Position numbers and translations under genes: made by a program
Notes under the pieces: generated by a model
The model's input: the letters and a program-made list of their open reading frames with translations, nothing else
The model's database searches: none
What the model was told of the DNA's origin: nothing
In this document: one piece after another, positions 8,957 to 19,021 of the stretch
Layout of the letters: the number at the start of each line of letters is the position of its first letter
Position numbering within the stretch: the first letter of the stretch is position 1
NCBI GenBank assembly: GCA_036641735.1
Contig: JAVWEG010000002.1
Span: 1 to 64,000 of the forward strand
DNA length: 64,000 bases
Source of the DNA: JAGPHI01 sp036641735
Lineage (GTDB): Bacteria > Bacillota > Clostridia > Oscillospirales > Ruminococcaceae
Reading direction: 5' to 3'

Positions 8957-9913
8957 ATGAGCTTACACGGCAAGGATATCAAGATTTTTACGGGAAATTC
9001 CAATCCGACATTGGCAAAAGCGATGGCGGATAGTCTCGGGCTGCCTATGGGCAAGAGCGCGGTAGGGCTTTTTAGCGATGGGGAAATATCGGTAAATATC
9101 AACGAATCTGTGCGCGGCAGTGATGTATTTGTAGTGCAAAGCACTTGCAGTCCCGTCAATAGGCATCTTATGGAGCTGCTTATTATGATAGATGCTTTTC
9201 GCAGAGCATCGGCAGGGCGCATTACAGCGGTAATTCCATATTACGGATACGCAAGGCAAGACCGCAAGAGCAAGGCGCGAGATCCGATAACGGCAAAGCT
9301 TGTGGCAGACCTAATAGTAAAAGCAGGCGCCGACAGGGTGCTTACAATGGATTTACACGCATCGCAGATACAAGGCTTTTTTGATGTGCCTGTAGACCAT
9401 ATGAAGGGCGCTCCTATACTAATTCCGTACTTTGAGCAAAAAATAGCGAGCTATCACGATAATGTTGTGGTGATGAGTCCCGATTTAGGCTCGGTGTCAC
9501 GTAATCGTGCTTTTGCAGAGCGCCTTAACGTACCATTGGCAATAGTGGATAAGCGCCGCCCAAAGCCAAACGAGAGCGAAATTATGAATATTATCGGTGA
9601 AGTGCAAGGTAAAAACGTATTGATAGTAGATGATATGATAGATACCGCAGGCACGCTTTGCCACGCGGCAGAGGCGGTAAAGGCGCGCGGAGCAAAAACT
9701 GTAACAGCCTGTGCCACTCACGCAGTGCTGTCGGGGCCTGCCATAGAGCGAATAAGAAAAAGCGCGCTGGACGAAGTGGTTTTGCTCGACACAATTCCCT
9801 TGCCTGAATGTAAAAAAATAGCTAAAATAAAAGTGCTGAGTGTAGCATCCGTGCTGGCAGAGGCAGTGGCACGCATATATTCGGACAAGCCGGTTTCCAC
9901 ATTATTTGTATAA
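8957..9913 (+). CDS. prs: Ribose-phosphate pyrophosphokinase (PRPP synthetase)
   Basis: 318 residues from ATG 8957, chosen because GGGAGG sits 8 bases upstream; the earlier in-frame start at 8942 lies within that ribosome site. Typical motifs are FSDGEISV near the N-terminus, the flexible-loop motif YGYARQDRKSK, the DLHASQIQGFFD segment, and the PRPP-binding loop VLIVDDMIDTAGT. It makes PRPP from ribose 5-phosphate and ATP for nucleotide, His and Trp synthesis. pth follows 17 bases later, a common clostridial pairing. Confidence 0.97.
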   Translation: MSLHGKDIKIFTGNSNPTLAKAMADSLGLPMGKSAVGLFSDGEISVNINESVRGSDVFVVQSTCSPVNRHLMELLIMIDAFRRASAGRITAVIPYYGYARQDRKSKARDPITAKLVADLIVKAGADRVLTMDLHASQIQGFFDVPVDHMKGAPILIPYFEQKIASYHDNVVVMSPDLGSVSRNRAFAERLNVPLAIVDKRRPKPNESEIMNIIGEVQGKNVLIVDDMIDTAGTLCHAAEAVKARGAKTVTACATHAVLSGPAIERIRKSALDEVVLLDTIPLPECKKIAKIKVLSVASVLAEAVARIYSDKPVSTLFV

Positions 9914-9930
9914 TACAATAAGGACGATTT

Positions 9931-10518
9931 ATGATATTTAAAACAAACAGTAATATTGATGCAATCATAGTAGGGCTTGGTAATCCCGGCGGAAAATATG
10001 ATGGAACGCGCCACAACACAGGATTTTGCGCCATAGATTATTGTGCAAAGGAATGGAATATTAAAATAACAAAAGCAAAATTTGATGCACTTTACGGAGT
10101 GGGTACAGTAGAGGGTAAAAAGCTGCTTTTGCTAAAGCCGCAAACCTTTATGAATTTATCGGGCGAAGCAGTGCATAAAGCAAGCGAGTTTTATAAAATA
10201 AGCCCCGATAAGATAATTGTAATGTTTGATGATATTTCGCTGGATTGCGGACGTATACGTCTGCGCCGTAAAGGGTGTGCAGGCGGACACAATGGGATAA
10301 AAAGTATTATTGCGCATATCGGGGAGGATTTTCCGCGTATTAAAATAGGGGTAGGGGAAAAGCCGTGTGCCGAATACGACCTTGCCGCGTGGGTGCTGTC
10401 TCGTTTTACCGATAAAGAAGCAAAAGCCATTGCAGAGCGGTATGATGATATTGCTAAAGCTGCGCTCTTAATTGCGTGCGAAGATATGGATAAGGCGATG
10501 AATAAATACAGCTCGTAA
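9931..10518 (+). CDS. pth: Peptidyl-tRNA hydrolase
   Basis: 195 residues. The N-terminal signature GLGNPGGKYDGTRHNTGF holds the catalytic His; PQTFMNLSGEAV and CAGGHNGIKSI are the other family motifs. It cleaves peptidyl-tRNA released from stalled ribosomes. It is 17 bases downstream of prs and upstream of a small membrane protein and mfd, matching the widely conserved prs-pth-mfd order of Firmicutes. Confidence 0.97.
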   Translation: MIFKTNSNIDAIIVGLGNPGGKYDGTRHNTGFCAIDYCAKEWNIKITKAKFDALYGVGTVEGKKLLLLKPQTFMNLSGEAVHKASEFYKISPDKIIVMFDDISLDCGRIRLRRKGCAGGHNGIKSIIAHIGEDFPRIKIGVGEKPCAEYDLAAWVLSRFTDKEAKAIAERYDDIAKAALLIACEDMDKAMNKYSS

Positions 10519-10529
10519 AGGAGTAAGCT

Positions 10530-11090
10530 ATGCAGGAGGTTACAAAAGCGTGGGATCGCCCGTCATTAGAAAAATATAATAAAGCTCTGCTTGTGCTTTT
10601 AGGTGTAAGCGGAGCCTTGCACGCAATATCACTGCTGTGGCATAGCCCGATATCAGTATTATTGCTGCCGATAGAGGCAGGTGCAATTACGGCGCTTTGT
10701 ACAGTGGCGCTGTACAGATTTTGCCTTTCAAGGCAGTACAATACCTCGCTTGCAAGCTTTAGCGCCCCTATAATTTTATCTATAATATGCCCTGTATTTA
10801 TACTAATAATAAATATTATTATGCGTGTACAGCCGCAAAATATAAATGCGCTTGGCGAGCTTGCGGATATGGCGCTTGCCTCTGTTTTTAGCGGAATTTA
10901 TCCTATTGCATCTGTAATACTTTGTATTTTTGCAATAGTAAAATCCGTTTTACATTATCTCAATGCGCGAGACGAGCAAAGCATATTAATAAAATGGCTG
11001 CCGCTAGGCATAAGTATAATAGGCGCAATACTAAGTGCGTTTATAGTGTTTTTTACGCTTTCTAAATATTTTATATTCGGCATAAAATAA
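10530..11090 (+). CDS. Polytopic membrane protein, unknown function
   Basis: 186 residues with AAAGGAG upstream of ATG 10530. About five hydrophobic segments are visible (for example LLVLLGVSGALHAISLLW and APIILSIICPVFILIINII), with a short hydrophilic loop near residues 100-110 and a positively charged stretch near residue 150. No recognised motif. It is placed 11 bases after pth and may be co-transcribed, but nothing in it suggests a link to translation. Confidence 0.75.
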   Translation: MQEVTKAWDRPSLEKYNKALLVLLGVSGALHAISLLWHSPISVLLLPIEAGAITALCTVALYRFCLSRQYNTSLASFSAPIILSIICPVFILIINIIMRVQPQNINALGELADMALASVFSGIYPIASVILCIFAIVKSVLHYLNARDEQSILIKWLPLGISIIGAILSAFIVFFTLSKYFIFGIK

Positions 11091-11160
11091 TAAAATTCCA
11101 CTGCGCTAAATTTGCAGCTTTGCTATATTAAATAATCGGCATATTTTTAGGAGCTTAATA

Positions 11161-14100
11161 ATGTTAGATAAAATCCTGCGCGAAACTAATGAATATAAAA
11201 AATTGCTTAGCGGTATACAAGGCTCAATTGGTACACAGGCATTGTTTGGGCTACCTATGTCTGCGCGTGCGGAAATAATAGCGGCATTGTGTGAGGACAC
11301 AAAGCGCAGTGCAATAGTGGTGTGTGCAAACGAGGCGGATGCCACACGCTTTGCAGAGGACTCAGCGGCATTTGGTGCAAACAGTGAAGTTTATCCTGCA
11401 AGAGATTTTGTGCTGCGCGCTGTAGATGGGCAAAATCACGAATACGAATATCGCCGCTTAGAGGTGATGGGCAATATGGTGGGCGGCCGCACTAAGCTAG
11501 TGGCGGTGAGCGCCGAAGCAGCTTTACAGCTCACTATGCCGCGCGCGGATTTTTGCGAAAACACTCTCACGGTAAAGCCGCATACTACTATGCCTGTACA
11601 GGAGCTTGTAAATCGCTTATTTGCGGCAGGATATCTGCGCAGAGTAAAGGTAGAGGGGCAAGGACAGTTTAGCGTGCGTGGCGGCATAGTGGATATTTTT
11701 GCGCCCGATATGAAAAATCCTGCACGTATAGAGTATTGGGGCGACGAAATAGATACAATTCATTCGTTTGACCTTGAGACACAAAGACGAAGTGAAGAAG
11801 TGAAAAAAATATACATTTCGCCTGCGCGCGAGGTGCTTTTTGGCGATACAAATGCGGCGGCGCAGATGCTGCACAAAGCATTAGACAGCGCAAAGGTAGC
11901 TGAAAAAGCGCTTATGGAAACGGCAATGGCAAATGATATCGAAGCGCTTATGGGCGGTGTAATGCCGTCTACTATGGACAAATACCTTGATATAAGGTAT
12001 AAAAAACCCGATACAATACTTGGATATTTTGATGATCCGATAATTTTTGTAAGTGACCCGAGCGCCGTAAGAGATGCCGCAAAAGCTATGAGCTTTCGCA
12101 CAAACGAGGAGATAAAAAGCTTGTTTGAGCAAGGTGTACTTGCGGCAGGGCTTGATAAATTTTACGAAGATACTAGCTATTTACTGCATAAAATTGCAAA
12201 GCATCACAGCATAGTATGTGAAAACTTCACGCGCACCATTCCCGATATAAAGCTTAGCGAGATAGTAAATGCGGCGGCGCATAGCTTACCTGCGTGGAGC
12301 GGCGAGGTAAGTGCATTAATAGACGATATAAAGCCGCTTATTGAGCAAAAATATGCAGTGGCAGTGCTGTCGGGTACGCACAGGGCGGCGGCTTCATTGG
12401 CAAAAGACCTTACCGCGGCAGGCATAGCGGCGGCAGTGATAAACAAAAACAGCGTTTTGCAGCATGGGCTTGTGGGGTGCTGTGAGGGACAGCTGTCGGC
12501 AGGTATGGATTACCCGTTTGCAAAGCTTGCGATATTTACAAGCCGTAGGCATAAAGATACGGTAAAGCCAAAAGCTAAGGCGAAAAACAAAGGATTATCA
12601 AGCCTTGACGATATTAAATCCGGCGATTATGTAGTGCATCAAAGCCACGGTATCGGTGTATACACAGGCATACAGCGCTTAGATTTACAAGGTGTGGTAA
12701 AGGATTATTTAAAGCTGCAATATGATAAAGGCGATACCCTGTATGTGCCTGTAACACAATTAGATGTAATAAGCCGCTACACAGCGCCCGGAGACGGCGA
12801 GCGTGTAAAGCTGGCAAAGCTTGGCGGAGTGGAATGGACTAAAACCAAAAACCGCGTGCGTGCAGCTACGCAGGAGATGGCAAAGGAGCTAATAGAGCTG
12901 TATGCCAAGCGCCAGCAAGCGAGCGGCAACGCATTCCCCGAGGACAGTGATTGGCAGCGTGATTTTGAAACTAGGTTTGAATACGAGGAAACAGGAGACC
13001 AATTACAAAGTGCAGCCGAGATAAAGCGCGATATGGAAAAGCCGCATCCTATGGACAGGCTTTTGTGCGGAGACGTGGGAGTGGGCAAAACAGAGGTGGC
13101 ACTGCGTGCCGCCTTTAAGTGCGTAATGGGCGGCAAGCAATGCGCTATTTTAGTGCCTACCACTATTTTAGCTTGGCAGCATTATAATACGCTATTGTCA
13201 CGTATGGAAGCGTTTCCTATAAAAATGGGGCTATTATCGCGTTTTAGGACGGCAAAGCAGCAAAAAGAGACGATAAAAGGGCTTAATGATGGCACGGTGG
13301 ATATTGTGGTAGGCACACATCGTATGTTGCAAAAGGATATTAAATTTAAAGATTTAGGGCTTGTAATAGTAGATGAGGAGCAGCGTTTTGGTGTAAAAGA
13401 TAAAGAAAAGCTAAAAGGCGGCTTTATCGGAGTGGATATGCTCACGCTTTCGGCTACGCCTATACCGCGCACGCTTAATATGGCGATGAGCGGTATACGC
13501 GATATGAGTACAATTGAGCAGCCGCCATTTGAGCGCCGCCCGATAGAAACTTATGTGATGGAATACGATGAAAACGTGGTGGCGGAAGCATTGCGCAGAG
13601 AGCTTGCGCGCGGCGGACAGGTGTATTATTTACACAATCGTGTAGAAACTATAGATTTATGCGCGGCGCGTGTGGGCGCTATGGTAGAGGGAGCGCGTGT
13701 AGCCACAGCTCACGGCCGTATGACGGAGGAGCAATTGTCTACTGTATGGCAGCAATTACTCGATGGCGATATAGATATACTTGTATGCACCACAATAATA
13801 GAAACAGGTGTAGATGTGCGCAATTGCAATACGCTTATAATAGAGGATTCAGACCGTATGGGCTTAGCTCAGCTTTACCAAATACGCGGACGCGTAGGGC
13901 GCTCGGGGCGCAAAGCATATGCTTATTTTACGTTTCGCAGAGATAAAGTGCTTACGGATATCGCCGCAAAGCGCCTGTCTGCAATACGTGAATTTACATC
14001 ATTTGGCTCGGGCTTTCACATTGCAATGCGAGATTTGCAAATACGCGGAGCAGGCAATGTACTAGGGCAAAGCCAGCACGGGCATATGGAGGCTGTAGGA

Positions 14101-14604
14101 TATGATATGTACGTAAAGCTGCTGAATAAAGCTATTCAAGAGGCAAAGGGAGAAGTATCTGCGCCCGATAAGAGCGATTGCCTTATTGACGTTACACTTG
14201 ATGCCTATATTCCCGAAAGCTATATCGCAGATGCATCGGGACGAATAGAAGCCTACAAGCGCATAGCGGCAATAGAAACAGATATAGATGCAAGCGATGT
14301 GCTGGATGAGCTTATAGACCGTTACGGAGATGTGCCAAGCAGTGTGTCGGGGCTTGTGGATATCAGCCTTATTCGCGTGTCGGCGGCAAATCTTGGCATA
14401 TATGAGATAAACCAAAAAAAGGATGCGCTTTTATTTTATTCAGACGCGCTCGACCTTGCCACCTTACGACCGCTACTTACAGCTTTTGGCTCAAGGGTGC
14501 TTGTAAACGCTTCGGGCAAGCCGTATCTTTCGGTAAGATTATTGCAAAACGAAACACCGATAGACTTAATGCGCCAAGTGTTTTCCAAAATGCAAAAAAT
14601 ATAA
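11161..14604 (+). CDS. mfd: Transcription-repair coupling factor
   Basis: 1147 residues, normal for Mfd. The N-terminal UvrB-like part contains RGGIVDIFAP. The CarD-like RNA polymerase interaction domain starts around residue 485 (SGDYVVHQSHGIGVYTGI). The RecG-like translocase has GDVGVGKTEVALRAAF near residue 636, the DEEQRFGV box, SATPIPRTLNMAMSG and TTIIETGVDVRN. It removes RNA polymerase stalled at DNA damage and recruits UvrA. Start ATG 11161 has TTTTAGGAG upstream. It ends at a strong bidirectional terminator. Confidence 0.97.
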   Translation: MLDKILRETNEYKKLLSGIQGSIGTQALFGLPMSARAEIIAALCEDTKRSAIVVCANEADATRFAEDSAAFGANSEVYPARDFVLRAVDGQNHEYEYRRLEVMGNMVGGRTKLVAVSAEAALQLTMPRADFCENTLTVKPHTTMPVQELVNRLFAAGYLRRVKVEGQGQFSVRGGIVDIFAPDMKNPARIEYWGDEIDTIHSFDLETQRRSEEVKKIYISPAREVLFGDTNAAAQMLHKALDSAKVAEKALMETAMANDIEALMGGVMPSTMDKYLDIRYKKPDTILGYFDDPIIFVSDPSAVRDAAKAMSFRTNEEIKSLFEQGVLAAGLDKFYEDTSYLLHKIAKHHSIVCENFTRTIPDIKLSEIVNAAAHSLPAWSGEVSALIDDIKPLIEQKYAVAVLSGTHRAAASLAKDLTAAGIAAAVINKNSVLQHGLVGCCEGQLSAGMDYPFAKLAIFTSRRHKDTVKPKAKAKNKGLSSLDDIKSGDYVVHQSHGIGVYTGIQRLDLQGVVKDYLKLQYDKGDTLYVPVTQLDVISRYTAPGDGERVKLAKLGGVEWTKTKNRVRAATQEMAKELIELYAKRQQASGNAFPEDSDWQRDFETRFEYEETGDQLQSAAEIKRDMEKPHPMDRLLCGDVGVGKTEVALRAAFKCVMGGKQCAILVPTTILAWQHYNTLLSRMEAFPIKMGLLSRFRTAKQQKETIKGLNDGTVDIVVGTHRMLQKDIKFKDLGLVIVDEEQRFGVKDKEKLKGGFIGVDMLTLSATPIPRTLNMAMSGIRDMSTIEQPPFERRPIETYVMEYDENVVAEALRRELARGGQVYYLHNRVETIDLCAARVGAMVEGARVATAHGRMTEEQLSTVWQQLLDGDIDILVCTTIIETGVDVRNCNTLIIEDSDRMGLAQLYQIRGRVGRSGRKAYAYFTFRRDKVLTDIAAKRLSAIREFTSFGSGFHIAMRDLQIRGAGNVLGQSQHGHMEAVGYDMYVKLLNKAIQEAKGEVSAPDKSDCLIDVTLDAYIPESYIADASGRIEAYKRIAAIETDIDASDVLDELIDRYGDVPSSVSGLVDISLIRVSAANLGIYEINQKKDALLFYSDALDLATLRPLLTAFGSRVLVNASGKPYLSVRLLQNETPIDLMRQVFSKMQKI

Positions 14605-14610
14605 AAAATT

Positions 14611-14657
14611 AAACCCTCGGCAAAATATCGCTTTTAAAGTGATATTGCCGAGGGTTT
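14611..14657. terminator. Bidirectional terminator between mfd and MATE gene
   Basis: Long stem AAACCCTCGGCAAAATATC / GATATTGCCGAGGGTTT with a two-A bulge, flanked by A and T runs. It serves two converging genes. Confidence 0.9.
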
Positions 14658-14668
14658 AATATTCGATT

Positions 14669-16084
14669 TTACAGCCTGTGTGCCATCATCCATTTGCCTT
14701 TTTTGAGGCGATATAAAAAGATTATCCCGCGCACGCACAATTCCGCGCACATTGCAAGCCATACACCTATCAGCCCTACGCGCGGTGCTAATAGTATAGA
14801 TGCTGTAATGCGCACCCCCCACATACTTACAAGATTGATGTAAAACGGCACCTTGCTGTCGCCTGCTCCGCGAAGCGCGCCTGTAGCTACTATAGATGCG
14901 GCAAAAAGCGGCTGCGCAAAGGCTTCTATCCGCAGTACTTTAGCGCCTAGCGCTATTACTTCGCTATCGGGTGTAAATAAAGCAATAAGCTGTGGCGCAA
15001 AAGCAAAGAGCAATATGCCTGTGCCTGTCATAAATAAAATACCGAGCTTTGTGGATTTAAAAGCGAAGCGCACCGCTAAATCGTCTCGTCGTGCGCCAAT
15101 TGCCTGCCCTACGAGCGTAGTGGCGGCAGCGGCAATGCCATATGCAGGAAGATAGCTTAAAGCCTCCGCCGTCACGGCAAGATGATTAGCCGCAATGCTC
15201 ACAGTGCCAAGCTTTGCTATCAGCACAGTTATCACTATTTGTGCAATAGAAAGTGTAGCGCGCTCCAGTGCCACAGGCACACCTATTTTGCAAGCATTAT
15301 TAAGGCAAGCTTTGGTAAAACGGTATTTATCGCGCAGCTTTACACGTACTTGAGTGTTTTTGGTAAATATTATAATAAGTAACAATATTGCCACCACAAA
15401 GATTGCAAGTGCGCTGCCAAGCGCCGCCCCTGCTACGCCAAGCCCTGCGCCGTACATTGTAAAGCTGATAGAGCCGATATTTATTACGCGTGTGGGATAT
15501 ATTAAAATGGCATTAAATACTACATCGAGTGCGCACAATAATAAATTAAGGCGCATAGGGGTTTTGGTATCACCTGTGCAGCGCAATATGCCTGCGAGCA
15601 AATTTTCCGTAAGTAAAAACGGCATAGATAGCCCTACTATTGCAAAATATTTGCCTGCGTTTTCGGCAATTATTCCGCTTGCACCCAATATTGAGGGCAA
15701 TGAAAAGGATAAGCCAAAGGCAAGCGCCGCAAGTATCAGCCCAAATACAAGATTAAACAAAAGCGCTTGTCTCGTAACGTCTTTTGCATCATTGTCTCTG
15801 CGCGCACCGAGCATTTGCGCTACCTGCACGGAAAACCCTACACCTGCCGCCGCCAAAAATCCATTAAATAACCATACAGTTGTGGTGACAAGCCCTATAG
15901 AGGCAGTGGCATCTGCACCAAGCACACCCACCATAGCGGTGTCTATATATTGCATCATCGTTATCATTATCTGCTCTATAATACTTGGCCACGCAAGGCT
16001 TATCACAAGGCGAGTTTCCTCGCTGTGTGTCATTGGCGTGTCGCTGTGGATAAGGTCTGTAAGCATTGCCATAAGGTTCTCCAA
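14669..16084 (-). CDS. MATE family efflux transporter
   Basis: 471 residues with about twelve membrane segments in two related halves. The N-terminal pattern LAWPSIIEQIMITMMQYIDTAMVG and the later VPVALERATLSIAQI are typical of Na+- or H+-coupled MATE/NorM-type exporters. Substrate cannot be told from sequence. In-frame starts at 16084 and 16069 are both possible. It is monocistronic, between terminators. Confidence 0.92.
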   Translation of the reverse strand: MENLMAMLTDLIHSDTPMTHSEETRLVISLAWPSIIEQIMITMMQYIDTAMVGVLGADATASIGLVTTTVWLFNGFLAAAGVGFSVQVAQMLGARRDNDAKDVTRQALLFNLVFGLILAALAFGLSFSLPSILGASGIIAENAGKYFAIVGLSMPFLLTENLLAGILRCTGDTKTPMRLNLLLCALDVVFNAILIYPTRVINIGSISFTMYGAGLGVAGAALGSALAIFVVAILLLIIIFTKNTQVRVKLRDKYRFTKACLNNACKIGVPVALERATLSIAQIVITVLIAKLGTVSIAANHLAVTAEALSYLPAYGIAAAATTLVGQAIGARRDDLAVRFAFKSTKLGILFMTGTGILLFAFAPQLIALFTPDSEVIALGAKVLRIEAFAQPLFAASIVATGALRGAGDSKVPFYINLVSMWGVRITASILLAPRVGLIGVWLAMCAELCVRGIIFLYRLKKGKWMMAHRL

Positions 16085-16170
16085 ACATTAAATAATTATG
16101 TAAAATATATTGTACATCTTTTTGCGAATTATGGCAATTAAAGGAGAGAACATTTTTTATTTGCAAACAA

Positions 16171-16208
16171 AAGCGCTATAACAAATGCCTTGCATTGCCA
16201 TAGCGCTT
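16171..16208 (-). terminator. Terminator downstream of the HU gene
   Basis: Stem AAGCGCTAT / ATAGCGCTT with an inner partly paired loop, 17 bases beyond the HU stop; T-rich on the minus strand after the stem. Confidence 0.8.
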
Positions 16209-16224
16209 AAAAAATTATTTTCTA

Positions 16225-16497
16225 TTAATTGAGTGCATCCTTTAGCTGTTTGCTTGCTTTAAATACAGGCGCTTTGTGAGCAGGTATTGTGATAGGTGCT
16301 TTTGTGCGAGGATTTAGTCCGCTATGGCCTACGCGGTCTTTTGTTTCAAAAGCGCCAAAGCCGACAAGCTGTACCTTGCCCTCGGTTTTCAAGGTCTCGG
16401 CAATAGTGGTAAGTGCTGTTTCAATTGTAAGCTCTGTTTCTTTACGGCTTGCTCCTGTTTTTTTGGCAACAGCGGCAATAAGTTGTTTTTTATTCAT
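16225..16497 (-). CDS. hup: HU family DNA-binding protein
   Basis: 90 residues, exactly HU size. MNKKQLIAAVAKKTGASRKE begins the protein, GFGAFETKDRVGHSGLNPRT is the DNA-contacting arm region, and it ends IPAHKAPVFKASKQLKDALN. It bends DNA and compacts the nucleoid. AAAAAGGAGAAAT precedes the ATG. It has its own terminator, so it is probably a single-gene unit. Confidence 0.96.
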   Translation of the reverse strand: MNKKQLIAAVAKKTGASRKETELTIETALTTIAETLKTEGKVQLVGFGAFETKDRVGHSGLNPRTKAPITIPAHKAPVFKASKQLKDALN

Positions 16498-16630
16498 AGT
16501 AATTTCTCCTTTTTATTTTGTAGGCAATCGCCTTACTTATATTATCTCACTATAGGCTTAGTTTAGCAAAATTCAGCCGAATATGATATACAATGTTCTA
16601 AAATGGCTTTTTTTTGATGTAAAACGCTAA

Positions 16631-16671
16631 AATGCGCTGTAAATTGCATAAAAAGCAATCCACAGCGCATT
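16631..16671 (-). terminator. Terminator of the maltodextrin operon
   Basis: Stem AATGCGCTGT / ACAGCGCATT with a nested ATTGC/GCAAT pairing, just past the malQ stop on the minus strand. Confidence 0.85.
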
Positions 16672-16683
16672 ACTAACGTTTAT

Positions 16684-18150
16684 TTATCTGCCATAAAGTT
16701 TTGTGATTTTGCTTATTTGCAATGCCAATACATCGGTGAGAACATTTTGAGATACTCTCCATACCCAGTTGCCTCCGAGCGTAGATGGGGTATTTATGCG
16801 TGCCGATTTGCCTAGCTGCAAATAATCTTGCAGCATTATTATCGCAGTATCCGATACACTCATAAGTGCAGCTCTGATAAATGCAGGGGTAAGGCTGCCT
16901 GCGGCAGTGCCAAGATATCTGCGCGCAAAGCGCACGTCACCGTGTGGAGCTGTTTTTTGCCAGTCCTCCGTGGTGGTATTGTCGTGTGTGCCTGTATATA
17001 CTATGGAATTGCGCACATAATTGTGCGGCAGATAATCTGAGTCCTCACGGGAATCAAAAGCAAATTGCAGTACCTTCATTCCCGGATATCCGCTAAAATC
17101 CAATAGCTCACGCACACCATCGGTGAGAAATCCTAAATCCTCGGCGATTATATTAAGGTTTGGCAATGCGGTTTTCAGTGCGCCGATAAAGTCTTTGGAC
17201 GGGCCTTGTATCCATTCGCCGTGTTTGGCATCCTTAGCATCTGCCTTGATGGCATAATATCCTTCAAATCCTCTGAAATGGTCTATCCTTACTACATCAT
17301 ACACACTGCTTGCGTATTGCATACGGCGCAGCCACCACGCATAATGAGTATCCTTATGATACTGCCAATTATAAAGCGGATTGCCCCATAGCTGACCGCT
17401 TGCGGAAAAGCCGTCAGGCGGACAGCCTGCCACATAAGTCATTTCGCCTTTTTCATTTACGCAAAACATTTCGCTGTGCGCCCAAAGCTCGCTAGAGTCG
17501 GGAGACACATAAATAGGAATATCACCGATAATGGATATATCGTTTTCGTGAGCATAGCTGATAAGACGTTTCCATTGCACGCTAAATAAATATTGCAGTA
17601 CGCATATTGTGCGCATTTCATCTTTACAGCGCAAGCGTGCATTATTAAGGGCATTTTCGTCACGTGTGCGTATATCGTCGTCCCATAATGTAAACGATAC
17701 CATATTATTTTCGGCTTTTAAAGCCATAAACAAGCTATAATCATCTAGCCAGTCACTATTGGCATTGCAAAATTCCTTATATTCATTTGAAGAGGTGTCG
17801 AAGCGCGCGGCGGCTTTAGCAAGCAGTGCGTTTCTTGTGGTAAAAAGCCGCCCGTAATTAACGCGCACATCATCGTCACCGTATATTGCACTGTCACGCT
17901 CATCTTTCGTTAAAAGCCCCTCGGTATAAAGTATATCAAGGTCGATAAAATACGGATTAGATGCAAAAGCCGAAAAGCTTTGATACGGGCTGTCGCCATA
18001 GCCAGTAGGGCCTATGGGCAATATCTGCCAATAACGCTGCTTTGCTTTATGCAAAAAATCCACAAAATCGTAAGCCCCTTTACCGAGGCTGCCTATTCCA
18101 TAAGGACAAGGCAAAGACGATATCGGCAATAATATACCGCTGCTACGCAT
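16684..18150 (-). CDS. malQ: 4-alpha-glucanotransferase (amylomaltase), GH77
   Basis: 488 residues from ATG 18150; a TTG six bases upstream is in frame but sits almost on the ribosome site GGTGGA. GH77 motifs are clear: SSLPCPYGIGSLG, FSASGQLWGNPLYNW, RIDHFRGFEGYYAI with the nucleophile Asp, IAEDLGFLT with the acid/base Glu, and GTHDNTT. It moves glucan chains between maltodextrins in the cytoplasm. It is the last gene of the lacI-type/SBP/permease/permease operon, which is the best evidence that the transporter imports maltodextrin. Confidence 0.96.
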   Translation of the reverse strand: MRSSGILLPISSLPCPYGIGSLGKGAYDFVDFLHKAKQRYWQILPIGPTGYGDSPYQSFSAFASNPYFIDLDILYTEGLLTKDERDSAIYGDDDVRVNYGRLFTTRNALLAKAAARFDTSSNEYKEFCNANSDWLDDYSLFMALKAENNMVSFTLWDDDIRTRDENALNNARLRCKDEMRTICVLQYLFSVQWKRLISYAHENDISIIGDIPIYVSPDSSELWAHSEMFCVNEKGEMTYVAGCPPDGFSASGQLWGNPLYNWQYHKDTHYAWWLRRMQYASSVYDVVRIDHFRGFEGYYAIKADAKDAKHGEWIQGPSKDFIGALKTALPNLNIIAEDLGFLTDGVRELLDFSGYPGMKVLQFAFDSREDSDYLPHNYVRNSIVYTGTHDNTTTEDWQKTAPHGDVRFARRYLGTAAGSLTPAFIRAALMSVSDTAIIMLQDYLQLGKSARINTPSTLGGNWVWRVSQNVLTDVLALQISKITKLYGR

Positions 18151-18178
18151 ATGCAATCCACCATTCCAAGTTTACTTT

Positions 18179-19021
18179 TTATCCCTTTACCGCTCCTGCG
18201 ATAACACCCTTAATAATATATTTTTGGCACGAGAGATAGAAGATTACTATCGGAATTATCGCAAGCACCAGCATAGCCATTAAGGCTCCCATATTTTTGT
18301 CTCCGTAGCTGCCCATTAATACACCCTGTACAGCAACAGGTATGGTTTTGTAATCGTTGCCTATTACAAGAGCAGGTAACAGATAATCGTTCCATACCCA
18401 CATTGCATTTAATATTGCCACTGTAATGGCAGTAGGCTTTAATATAGGCAATACCACTTTAAAAAATAACTGCAACGGATTGCAGCCGTCTATAGTGGCG
18501 GCTTCTTCTATTTCTATTGGAATACTCTTTACAAAGCCCGACAGCATAAATATCGATAATCCGCACCCAAATCCAAGATACACAGGCAGCATACCTATTA
18601 GATTATCAAGATGAAGAATATTTGTAATCTTCACCATTGGAAACATTACCATCTGAAACGGCACTATCATAGAGAATACAAACATATAATAAAGCAAGCT
18701 TGTAAATTTGCTCTTAACCCTTATTATAAACCAAGCCGTCATACAAGTAAACAGTACAATCAATAAAACACTGCCCACAGTAAGAAAAGTAGAGTAAAAA
18801 AACGCTAAATGGAATTTACTTTTGGTAAAACCAAACACATAGTTTTGCAATCCTGCAAAGGTTTCACTGTTTGGCAAAGCAAAAGGCGCTGATGAAATAT
18901 AAAGCTTGCCCTTAAAAGAGTTTATTAAAACAATAAATATCGGATAAAGAAAAGCGAGCGATAAAAGTGTAAGCAATGCTACTGTAATAGCATCACCTAT
19001 CTTATTTTTCTTTTGTACCAT
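18179..19021 (-). CDS. malG: Maltodextrin-type ABC permease, MalG family
   Basis: 280 residues, six membrane helices, and the EAA loop EEAATIDGCNPLQLFFKVVLP that docks to the ATPase. It ends with KYIIKGVIAGAVKG, typical of MalG-type permeases. It starts at the base where the upstream permease ends, so the two are translationally coupled. No ATPase gene is in the operon, so a shared MsmK/MalK-type ATPase elsewhere is expected, as is common in Firmicutes. Sugar specificity is inferred from malQ. Confidence 0.92.
   Translation of the reverse strand: MVQKKNKIGDAITVALLTLLSLAFLYPIFIVLINSFKGKLYISSAPFALPNSETFAGLQNYVFGFTKSKFHLAFFYSTFLTVGSVLLIVLFTCMTAWFIIRVKSKFTSLLYYMFVFSMIVPFQMVMFPMVKITNILHLDNLIGMLPVYLGFGCGLSIFMLSGFVKSIPIEIEEAATIDGCNPLQLFFKVVLPILKPTAITVAILNAMWVWNDYLLPALVIGNDYKTIPVAVQGVLMGSYGDKNMGALMAMLVLAIIPIVIFYLSCQKYIIKGVIAGAVKG

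Noticed and set aside
15354..16091. 245-residue plus-strand frame
   Set aside because: It lies wholly opposite the MATE gene and has the composition of an antisense shadow.
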